Assembly: GCA_022013235.1 (NCBI GenBank)
Contig: JAKLQR010000349.1
Span: 1-32,322 of the forward strand
Length of the DNA: 32,322 nt
From: Thermodesulfovibrionales bacterium
GTDB taxonomy: Bacteria > Nitrospirota > Thermodesulfovibrionia > Thermodesulfovibrionales > SM23-35
Reading direction: 5' to 3'
Shown here: positions 7,530 to 14,439 of the stretch, one piece after another
How the letters are laid out: each line of letters opens with the position of its first letter
Numbering within the stretch: the stretch's first letter is position 1
Translations under genes and position numbers: made by a program
The notes under the pieces: generated by a model
What the model was told of the DNA's origin: nothing
Databases searched by the model: none
What the model saw: only the letters and a program-made list of their open reading frames with translations

Positions 7530-8816
7530 TCATCTGGTTTCCAGGAGAGACTCGTATACTGCCCGAATTGTCTTTTCTATGTCGTTCACTGAGTGTGCGA
7601 GAGAAATGAAGCCTGCCTCGAACTGCGAGGGAGCGATGTACATACCTTTTTTGAGCATGCTCAAAAAGAACCTGGCAAATCTGGCGGTATCCGATGTCTT
7701 CGCAGTCTGATAATCGACTACAGGAGTATCCGTGAAATACGTGCAGAACATCGTCCCTGCACGGTAAAACCGCGTCTTTACCCCGGCTCTTTTTGCGGCA
7801 TCGATAAGTCCTTTTTCCAGGGATGATGCTTTCTGTTCCAGTTTTTTGTATGTGTCCTTTTTTGAGAGTATCTTCAGGGTCTCGATGCCTGCCGTCATCG
7901 CAAGAGGATTCCCTGACAGAGTGCCTGCCTGATAGACAGGCCCTTCAGGTGATACCATTGCCATGATTTCCTTCTTCCCGCCGCAAGCACCAACAGGGAG
8001 ACCGCCGCCGATAACCTTTCCCAGACAGGTCATATCGGGAGATATGCCGTAGTAAGCCTGAGCGCCGCCATAGGTTACCCGGAACCCTGTCATAACTTCA
8101 TCGAATATCAGGACGATGCCATAAGCCTTTGTGAGTTTTCTTAACGTTTCGAGAAAGCCGGGCTTCGGGAGAACACAGCCGATATTCCCGACAACAGGTT
8201 CGAGTATCACACATGCAAGAGATTTCCAGTTATTTTTGATGACTTCTTTGCAAGCAGAAATATCATTAAAAGGCACCGTGATGGTATTTTTCGCATAAGA
8301 TTTTGGCACACCCGGACTGTCGGGGACGCCGAATGTAGTTGCTCCGGACCCTGCCTTGACAAGCAGTCCGTCAGCATGTCCGTGATAGCATCCTTCGAAC
8401 TTGATTATTTTGTCCCGGCCCGTAAACCCGCGCGCAATCCTGATTGCGCTCATGGTTGCCTCGGTGCCTGAATTCACCATCCGCACCTTGTCCATTGACG
8501 GATAGGCTTTCAATACGAGTTCTGCGAGTTCAACCTCCAGGGAGGTCGGCGCCCCGTAGCTCGTACCTTTGTCCAGGGCTGTCCTGAGTGCATTCATGAT
8601 CTTTGGATGGGCATGACCGAGTATCAAAGGCCCCCAGGAGAGGACATAATCTATATACCTGTTCCCGTCAACATCATAGATCTTTGAGCCTTGCCCCCTG
8701 CTGATAAACACCGGCTTTCCCCCGACCGCGCGGAAAGCCCGCACCGGGCTGTTGACCCCTCCCGGGATAAGCTTTTGGGCTCTTTTATAGAGCCTGTGTG
8801 ATTTTGTGAACCCCAT
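7530..8816 (-). CDS. hemL: Glutamate-1-semialdehyde 2,1-aminomutase
   Basis: This 428-aa PLP enzyme converts glutamate-1-semialdehyde to 5-aminolevulinate in the C5 haem/tetrapyrrole pathway. Visible landmarks are the N-terminal LIPGGVNSPVRAF, GTEATMSAIRIARGFTGRDKIIKFEGCYHGH, FDEVMTGFR with the PLP Asp, and the Schiff-base Lys in CLGKVIGGGLPVGA. The start at 8816 is preferred over an upstream in-frame start at 8900, because AGGGGG lies six bases before it and the resulting length and N-terminus match the family. Product flux would feed haem and cobalamin, the latter relevant to the adenosyltransferase at 26.2 kb. Confidence 0.95.
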   Translation of the reverse strand: MGFTKSHRLYKRAQKLIPGGVNSPVRAFRAVGGKPVFISRGQGSKIYDVDGNRYIDYVLSWGPLILGHAHPKIMNALRTALDKGTSYGAPTSLEVELAELVLKAYPSMDKVRMVNSGTEATMSAIRIARGFTGRDKIIKFEGCYHGHADGLLVKAGSGATTFGVPDSPGVPKSYAKNTITVPFNDISACKEVIKNNWKSLACVILEPVVGNIGCVLPKPGFLETLRKLTKAYGIVLIFDEVMTGFRVTYGGAQAYYGISPDMTCLGKVIGGGLPVGACGGKKEIMAMVSPEGPVYQAGTLSGNPLAMTAGIETLKILSKKDTYKKLEQKASSLEKGLIDAAKRAGVKTRFYRAGTMFCTYFTDTPVVDYQTAKTSDTARFARFFLSMLKKGMYIAPSQFEAGFISLAHSVNDIEKTIRAVYESLLETR

Positions 8817-8951
8817 GGATATCCCCCTGTAATTGTTTTCAGGAATCTGTTTTTTTACTATATCATATGTGACGACAATGATATCACTTTTCTGTATCAA
8901 AAAGAATGTATCTTATGCTATAAAAAGAAAATTTATCTTATGGGAGGATCT

Positions 8952-9893
8952 ATGAAAAGATTCACAATTGTGATAACCATTTTTCTCCTTTGTGCTTTCA
9001 TCGGATGTGCAAAAAAGGGTGAACAGAAGGGGGCATATCTCGCAAAAGTCGGCAGCGCAAAGATTACGGAAGCTGACCTTGACCGTGAAATCAAAAACCT
9101 GCCCGAATTCGCACAGAAGCTGTTTGAAGGCAGCGGGGGAAAGGAAAAGTTCCTCGATGAACTCGTCAAGAAAGAACTCCTCTATCAGGAAGCCATGAAG
9201 AAGGGCCTCGACAAGGATACCGAATACCAGAAAAAGCTCGAGGACTTCAAGAAACTCACGCTTATCAGTGTTCTCCTGGAAAAGCAGATTGAAGAAAAGA
9301 CAAAGGTCTCGGACCAGGAAGTAAAAGATTATTATGAGCAGCACAAGAATGATCTCGCAGCAATCAGCAAGATGCGGGCCAGCCACATCCTGGTAAAAAG
9401 TGAAGATGAAGCAAGGAAAATACTGGCAAGGATAAAGAAAGGCGAAAATTTCGCAAAGATCGCCGAAAAAAGTTCCCTTGATACCGGCACCGCGAAAAAC
9501 GGCGGCGACCTGGGATATTTCTCTCAGGGGCAGATGGTTCCCGAGTTTGAGTCTGCAGCTGCCAGACTGAAAGCGGGCGAAATCAGTGAGCCGGTAAAGA
9601 CACGCTTCGGGTACCATATCATCAAGGTAACCGACAAGCAGATGGGCAAGCCGGTAGAGTTCGAAAAGATCCGGAGCAACATCTACCAGCGTCTCGCAGC
9701 AGAAAAACAGAAGGAATTTTTCGATTCCTATATCACTGACCTGAAAACCCAGTACAAGGTTGAGATCAATAAAGATGCGGTAGCCAAACTGTCAGGCGGG
9801 TCTGCAACACAAGAAGAGCCTGTTGAACAGCCGGAGCAGAAACCAGAACAGAAAGAAACAGGAAAAGAAAAACAGGAGCCGCAAAAGAAATAA
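8952..9893 (+). CDS. Lipoprotein parvulin-type peptidyl-prolyl isomerase (PrsA/SurA-like)
   Basis: This protein of about 313 aa has a lipoprotein signal (hydrophobic stretch ending in FIGC), so it is probably membrane-anchored facing the periplasm. A SurA_N/PrsA-like helical region (about residues 25-145) is followed by a complete parvulin domain (about 150-240), with ASHILVKSEDEA, GGDLGYFSQGQMVPEFE and TRFGYHIIKV. The C-terminal tail is Glu/Gln/Pro/Lys-rich and low in complexity. Such proteins chaperone the folding of exported and outer-membrane proteins. The start is ATG at 8952 because GGGAGG precedes it by six bases, while the in-frame ATG at 8940 lies in that ribosome site. It is divergent from hemL. 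Confidence 0.88.
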   Translation: MKRFTIVITIFLLCAFIGCAKKGEQKGAYLAKVGSAKITEADLDREIKNLPEFAQKLFEGSGGKEKFLDELVKKELLYQEAMKKGLDKDTEYQKKLEDFKKLTLISVLLEKQIEEKTKVSDQEVKDYYEQHKNDLAAISKMRASHILVKSEDEARKILARIKKGENFAKIAEKSSLDTGTAKNGGDLGYFSQGQMVPEFESAAARLKAGEISEPVKTRFGYHIIKVTDKQMGKPVEFEKIRSNIYQRLAAEKQKEFFDSYITDLKTQYKVEINKDAVAKLSGGSATQEEPVEQPEQKPEQKETGKEKQEPQKK

Positions 9894-9904
9894 GCAATGA
9901 AGAA

Positions 9905-9926
9905 CCCCGCAACAGAAACCGCGGGG
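9905..9926 (+). terminator. GC-rich hairpin after the PPIase gene (possible terminator)
   Basis: Arms CCCCGC (9905-9910) and GCGGGG (9921-9926) are separated by a 10-base loop, starting 11 bp after the PPIase stop. No T-tract follows, so termination is uncertain. Confidence 0.4.
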
Positions 9927-9952
9927 CATCAAACATAAAACTTAAAACTTAT

Positions 9953-10024
9953 TGTCATTCCCCGACTTGATCGGGGAATCCATGACCGAGGGATTGGTTT
10001 CCCTGGTCAGGCCAGAAAATGACA
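9953..10024. repeat. GTCATTCCCC-type palindromic repeat pair (BIME-like), copy 1
   Basis: The element is bounded by TGTCATT and AATGACA. Inside are the hairpin TCCCCGACTTGATCGGGGA and a second imperfect hairpin (GACC-AGGGA ... TCCCT-GGTC). The left 28 bases are identical to those at 19151. It is located between the PPIase and archease genes. Confidence 0.8.
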
Positions 10025-10112
10025 CAAGGAAATCCTAGAGCAAGTTACAGGGAATTATCAATTCCACGAAAGAGCGCCCACTAGTTGCGCTTTTCGAAAT
10101 ATTCTAACGGGC

Positions 10113-10550
10113 ATGAAACCATTTGAAATCCTCGACATCTCAGGCGACATCGGGCTCAGATCTTTTGGCAAAACCGTGCAGGAAGCGTTCGTCAATGCCG
10201 CGATCGGGATGTACAGTCTCATTACCGATACCGGGAAAATTGAGGAGAAGAAATCGATTGATGTCTCGCTTGAGAATGATTCGCTTGACAGCCTTTTGGT
10301 TGCCTGGCTGAATGAACTTGTTTTCCATTTCGATGCGTACGGGTTTATCGGGCAAAAGATCTCAATCACTGAATCGGACCTGGAGCCCGCAACTCTGAAA
10401 TCTTACCGGCTGAATGCTGTGCTCTCCGGCGAGGAGTTCGATCCTGACAGACACGAGAGCCGCCTGCTGATCAAAGCAGCCACATACCATCGGCTCAGGA
10501 TAGCGAAGGTGAATGAGATATGGAAGATAGAGGTAATTTTTGACATATAA
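10113..10550 (+). CDS. Archease, RtcB RNA-ligase activator
   Basis: This 145-aa protein of the archease family promotes turnover and guanylylation of RtcB ligase. Recognisable features are the N-terminal FEILDISGDIGLRSFGKTVQEAFVNAAIGMYSLITD, aligned to the family EHTADIGIRAYGKTLEEAFENAA block, the central LLVAWLNELVFHFD, and the C-terminal IKAATYHRLRI...WKIEVIFDI with the terminal Asp. The usual His-Thr before the N-terminal Asp is replaced by Ile-Ser, but the Asp is kept. No strong Shine-Dalgarno is visible. Its 3' end overlaps the convergent GGDEF-EAL gene by 56 bp. rtcB itself lies 3.9 kb downstream on the same strand, separated by a minus-strand operon. Confidence 0.85.
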   Translation: MKPFEILDISGDIGLRSFGKTVQEAFVNAAIGMYSLITDTGKIEEKKSIDVSLENDSLDSLLVAWLNELVFHFDAYGFIGQKISITESDLEPATLKSYRLNAVLSGEEFDPDRHESRLLIKAATYHRLRIAKVNEIWKIEVIFDI

Positions 10551-13098
10551 CCTTTTTAGCATCTTGTGGCGGTAAAGGAGGGCTGTAGTAATACCCCTGC
10601 CCCATGGTGCATCCTAAAAGGCACAGGCTTTTCCACTGTTCCTCTGTCTCAACGCCTTCTGCAATAGTTTCCAGATTCAGGGTAGTTGCCATTGCTATGA
10701 TGGCCGTTACTATTGAAGCCGTGTCTGTATCTGTTGCAATATCTTTTATAAAGGACCCGTCAATCTTCAGATTATCAACCGGGAATCTTTTAAGATAGCT
10801 CAGGGATGAAAAGCCGGTCCCAAAATCGTCAATGGATATTTCAACCCCTGTATCCTTAAGTTTTTTAAGCACTGAGCGTGTGTACTCCACATCCTGCATA
10901 AAGGTGCTTTCTGTTATTTCCAGGGCAAGGAATGTTGGATCGACACCGATTTCTTTTATGATTCTTTCCAGTATTTCAGCCATATTTTTCTGCCTGAATT
11001 GGACTGCAGAGACATTTATCGAGACAGGTATCACCGGATACCCCTGATCCTGCCACTCCTTAATCTGTCTGCACGCTGTTTTGAATACCCATTCGCCCAC
11101 TTCAAAAATCATCCCTGTTTCTTCCAGCACAGGGATAAACTGCGCCGGAGAGACCAGCCCAAGATCCTTATTTTTCCACCTTATAAGGGCTTCCATTCCC
11201 ACTATCTTTTTTGTATTCATTTCCCAGTAAGGCTGATAGTAAAGCATGAATTCATCATTTTTCAGCGCCTTGTAAAGGTTCCTTTCCAGCAGAACAAACT
11301 CTGATGCTTTCAGATTCATCTCGTCGGTGTGAAACTGATAGGCTCTCATTCCCTGCTTCTTGACATTTGCAAGGGCTAAATCTGCGTTTTTCATTAATTC
11401 ATTGGTGTCTTTTCCATCGTAAGGATATATTGAGATACCGATACTCAGGGTTAAAAAAATTTCTTTTTCTTCAATCATGATGGGCTGGGAGACGTTCTTC
11501 ATTATCTCCTCCGCAATGAGGATGATATCTTCAGGCGCAGCGATATCAATAAATGCTATGCCAAATTCATCGTTCCCCAGTCGCGCTACTGTATCACCTT
11601 CACGGGTAGATTCTGATAGTCTTTTTGCGACCACCTTCAACGCCTTATCCCCGACATCATGACCAAATGTATCATTTATGGACTTGAACCTGTCAATATC
11701 AGTGAATAGGAGCGCAAGAAACCTTTCGTTATACTCAGCTCTTGCCACACCCTGCTTTACCCTGTCGAGAAAGAGGCTTCTGTTTGGAAGGCCTGTGAGC
11801 GCATCATAATAAGCAAGATAGTGAAGTCTCTCTTCCATCCTCTTGCGTACGGTAATTTCATCCCGCAATTCTTCATTTGCCCTTACAAGCGCTGCAGTCC
11901 GTTCTTTCACCCGCAGTTCCAACTCATCGTGAGCCTTTCGCAACTCCCACTCCGCCTGCTTGCGGGCAGTGATGTCAACATTGACTTCGGCGACCAGCCA
12001 TTCGCCCTTCTCGTCCTGAAACGGTATGGTGCTAACTTGTACCGGTCTGTTGCCTTCCTTAACCAGGGTTTCCTCTGTAACTGTGATCTCCTTTGTCTCT
12101 AAGGCCTTCGGAATGCCGCAGTCAGGACATATCTCAGTTCGGTCCATAAAGTATTCATGGCACTTTCTCCCTGCCGGGTCGCCGTATACTTTTTTCCACT
12201 CGGGATCGATGTACCGGATGTTGAAATCCGAATCGATAATATCGAGGCCGGTTTTTGTAGCGCCGAGAATGAATTCTATTTGTTGTTTCAGCCTGGCGAC
12301 CTTACGTTCGGCCTGCTCGCGTTCAGCAGCTTCCTTGACCAGCAAATCTCTGGAGACAGTCGTATTTTTGAGATCTTCAGCCATCTTGTTAAACGAAGAG
12401 GCCAGCATGCCTATCTCATCTTGAGATTCTAACGCTACTTTCACGTCAAGTTCGCCGCTTGAAACTTTTGCCACGGCATCAGTCAATTTCCGGATCGGCC
12501 CGGTGATTGTATTGGCAAACCCAAGGCTCCCCAGTACCGCAATCGCAATCAGTATGATCAGAGTAATGAACAAAGCTTCCCATATACGGGCGACTGGATT
12601 CGCATAATGGCCTATTGCATATCCCATTATGACTGCCCCCAATCGCCTTCCCTCTTTTTCTACCGGGGCGATGACTTCATATTTATCCTCACTCACTAAA
12701 AAAATATGAGGATGCTCAATTTTCATAGCTTGCGTTATTGATGTCTCCTGATCTTGTTTATCCAGCGCTCTATCGTAGTTTTGCGCCAATACATTACCGT
12801 GCTTGTCTATGAGTATGGTGGCAAAAATATGTTCTTCACCAAAATGTGAGCGGCCCTCAAAGTTATTCACAAGGTCTTTCAGCTGAGATGAATTAGGTGA
12901 TAACAAAGGCTGTATGCTTCTTTTGGCTAAGTCTGCGGCAAGACCGACAGCAATTCTTTTTTGCTCCTTCAAGCCCTCTTTATAACTTAGCGACCCAAGC
13001 GTTAATCCCAGCGTCATAGCAATCAGAACTACGAATAAGCACTCTAAAATTATTAATCTTGTCCTTATGCTATTGGCATCAAAAAAGGATTTCATCAT
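10495..13098 (-). CDS. Membrane HAMP-PAS-GGDEF-EAL protein (probable c-di-GMP phosphodiesterase)
   Basis: This protein of 867 aa has one transmembrane span near residues 15-37, a periplasmic sensor of about 130 residues, a second span near 170-192, and a HAMP linker (GPIRKLTDAVAKVSSGELDV). A PAS domain follows with a Cys cluster (GRKCHEYF...ICPDC), then a coiled coil. The cyclase domain around residues 430-600 has GNDEF at 508-512 instead of GGDEF. The EAL domain (about 620-855) has EAL at 636-638, loop 6 DDFGTGFSS and EGVETEEQ intact. Net phosphodiesterase activity, with the cyclase half perhaps a GTP sensor, is inferred. The start at 13098 is chosen because it overlaps the cbiM stop by 4 nt (ATGA) and AAGGG precedes it. 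Confidence 0.88.
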   Translation of the reverse strand: MMKSFFDANSIRTRLIILECLFVVLIAMTLGLTLGSLSYKEGLKEQKRIAVGLAADLAKRSIQPLLSPNSSQLKDLVNNFEGRSHFGEEHIFATILIDKHGNVLAQNYDRALDKQDQETSITQAMKIEHPHIFLVSEDKYEVIAPVEKEGRRLGAVIMGYAIGHYANPVARIWEALFITLIILIAIAVLGSLGFANTITGPIRKLTDAVAKVSSGELDVKVALESQDEIGMLASSFNKMAEDLKNTTVSRDLLVKEAAEREQAERKVARLKQQIEFILGATKTGLDIIDSDFNIRYIDPEWKKVYGDPAGRKCHEYFMDRTEICPDCGIPKALETKEITVTEETLVKEGNRPVQVSTIPFQDEKGEWLVAEVNVDITARKQAEWELRKAHDELELRVKERTAALVRANEELRDEITVRKRMEERLHYLAYYDALTGLPNRSLFLDRVKQGVARAEYNERFLALLFTDIDRFKSINDTFGHDVGDKALKVVAKRLSESTREGDTVARLGNDEFGIAFIDIAAPEDIILIAEEIMKNVSQPIMIEEKEIFLTLSIGISIYPYDGKDTNELMKNADLALANVKKQGMRAYQFHTDEMNLKASEFVLLERNLYKALKNDEFMLYYQPYWEMNTKKIVGMEALIRWKNKDLGLVSPAQFIPVLEETGMIFEVGEWVFKTACRQIKEWQDQGYPVIPVSINVSAVQFRQKNMAEILERIIKEIGVDPTFLALEITESTFMQDVEYTRSVLKKLKDTGVEISIDDFGTGFSSLSYLKRFPVDNLKIDGSFIKDIATDTDTASIVTAIIAMATTLNLETIAEGVETEEQWKSLCLLGCTMGQGYYYSPPLPPQDAKKVICQKLPLSSISHSPSLS

Positions 13099-14042
13099 TT
13101 GTCGCCCTTGAATTGCCCGAATGTGAGAATACATACTGACAGAAAAAAGAATACGGCGGTTATTATTGTGCCCGTGAAACCGGCCAAAGAGGTTGCAATA
13201 CTTTTGCTCTTTATCCCGGGGAAAACGTAATCAGGAATTATCACATACAATATTCCTTTCCCTTCTGCAAGATAAAGGAAACCATGATCTTCGGCCACTC
13301 TTTCGAGCCCGTCCAGAAATGGACAGGCATAAGGAGATAAAAAGAGCGCTACTGCCAGTGCGAGCACATATATGACGCTACAAGGTTTTATGACAGGCTG
13401 CATACAAATGGGCACTTTTTCATCTGTCAATACGGGGGTGAACCTGTATATCAGTCCAATGATAACAAGGGCAATTATTCCCTCGCCAACACCTATAACC
13501 ATATGTATGCTAACCATGGACATCACAACACTCAAAGTTGGGCCGGTTCCTGAGATACCGAGCATGACAGCACATGAACCGGACGCCAGAATTAAAGAGA
13601 TCCAGGAAGATATGAATACATTGAACAGGAGGCCGCTCATGCCTGTGAACAGTCTCTTCAGCCAGTTGTAAGTATAGTAACCTGCGAACACCCCAATCAC
13701 TCCCATATTGAAGATGTTGGCTCCGAGCGCGAGAACGCCGCCGTCACCGAAAACAAAACACTGGATCACAAGAACAACCGTCAGAACGATCATTGCTGCG
13801 GCAGGGCCAAAGAGTATAGCAGCGAGGGCGCTGCCCATAAAATGGCCGGATGTTCCCTCGGCAATGGGGAAGTTCAGCATCTGCAGAGCAAAAATCAGCG
13901 CAGCAATACTTGCGGCGAAAAGCATCTTTGCCCTGTCGAACTGCCGGCGAATGACTTTAATGCTAAACACAAGAATTGCTCCTGAGACCAAATCCATACT
14001 CAGCGCAACTCCCTTGCTTAAAAATTCATCGGGAATATGCAT
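13095..14042 (-). CDS. cbiM: CbiM-type cobalt/nickel ECF permease with PDGLE domain
   Basis: This 315-aa substrate-specific subunit of an energy-coupling-factor metal transporter begins exactly with MHIPDEFL. In this family the free N-terminus, Met1 and His2 bind the metal, together with a further His seen here in GTSGHFMGS. About six or seven hydrophobic spans follow. The C-terminal third carries the PDGLE/CbiN-like domain (FLDGLERVAEDHGF) plus a final span, so CbiM and a CbiN-like part are fused. No CbiQ or CbiO partner is encoded in the window. It is the first gene of a two-gene minus-strand operon and is translationally coupled to the GGDEF-EAL gene. Cobalt versus nickel specificity cannot be told from sequence alone. 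Confidence 0.9.
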   Translation of the reverse strand: MHIPDEFLSKGVALSMDLVSGAILVFSIKVIRRQFDRAKMLFAASIAALIFALQMLNFPIAEGTSGHFMGSALAAILFGPAAAMIVLTVVLVIQCFVFGDGGVLALGANIFNMGVIGVFAGYYTYNWLKRLFTGMSGLLFNVFISSWISLILASGSCAVMLGISGTGPTLSVVMSMVSIHMVIGVGEGIIALVIIGLIYRFTPVLTDEKVPICMQPVIKPCSVIYVLALAVALFLSPYACPFLDGLERVAEDHGFLYLAEGKGILYVIIPDYVFPGIKSKSIATSLAGFTGTIITAVFFFLSVCILTFGQFKGDK

Positions 14043-14106
14043 AGTTATCTACTCCCATTATCTTGACAAAAACGGGCATACCTCGCCCATATCTCTCACG
14101 AGAAAA

Positions 14107-14122
14107 AGCAATTCCTGTGCCA
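14107..14122 (-). promoter_or_regulatory. Sigma-54 (-24/-12) promoter of the cbiM operon
   Basis: On the minus strand the sequence reads TGGCAC-N5-TTGCT (14122 down to 14107), a full match to the sigma-54 core consensus with correct spacing. The predicted transcription start is near 14096, giving a leader of about 54 nt before the cbiM ATG. Sigma-54 promoters need an enhancer-binding AAA+ activator. None is encoded here, so it must act in trans. Confidence 0.75.
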
Positions 14123-14263
14123 TTCATTTCGGTTCTGCTTTTGATTTTTTCCAATCCTTGATGATTTTCTCGCGCAGTCCCGCCTGTTTGTCTATAATTT
14201 GTTGTTTTATAATATTTTTATACTCCAATGGGCTTCTTAGGAGGATGCATTTATGTATCGCAA

Positions 14264-14272
14264 TGGTATAAT
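14264..14272 (+). promoter_or_regulatory. Extended -10 promoter of rtcB
   Basis: TGG-TATAAT (14264-14272) forms a perfect -10 with a TGn extension. No good -35 was seen. A start near 14279 would give rtcB a leader of about 160 nt containing the hairpin at 14299-14342. Confidence 0.5.
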
Positions 14273-14298
14273 TTATGAGTAGAGAGTCTGTTTAAGCT

Positions 14299-14342
14299 TC
14301 GCATTTTCTCATTCTGTGAGAATCGGAGTTGCGAAAATGCGA
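14299..14342 (+). promoter_or_regulatory. Long hairpin/dyad in the rtcB leader
   Basis: A perfect 10-bp outer stem, TCGCATTTTC (14299-14308) with GAAAATGCGA (14333-14342), encloses an inner 5-bp hairpin ATTCT-GTG-AGAAT (14311-14323). It lies in the shared region between cbiM and rtcB. It could be an RNA element in the rtcB mRNA, or a DNA operator (for example an enhancer for the sigma-54 promoter about 200 bp away). It lacks a T-tract, so it is not an ordinary terminator. Confidence 0.55.
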
Positions 14343-14439
14343 CCGGTTCAGGATCCCATTGTTAAGTCCGGTGTAAGAAACAACCGAATTTATGGACGGT
14401 CTCTAAATAATTCTACCTCAATTCACAGAAAGGTCAAGT

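Noticed and set aside
8913..9617. 234-codon minus-strand frame over the PPIase gene
   Set aside because: Its Phe/Leu/Cys-rich composition is the mirror of Lys/Glu-rich coding in the lipoprotein isomerase; no ribosome site was seen.
13708..14271. 187-codon plus-strand frame across cbiM and its promoter
   Set aside because: It is antisense to a confident CbiM with a family-defining N-terminus, and its Ser/Arg/Ile-rich sequence has no family likeness.
14043..14300. Cobalamin or NiCo riboswitch upstream of cbiM
   Set aside because: I looked for the B12 box and the NiCo GC-rich junction pattern and found neither. The predicted sigma-54 leader is only about 54 nt.
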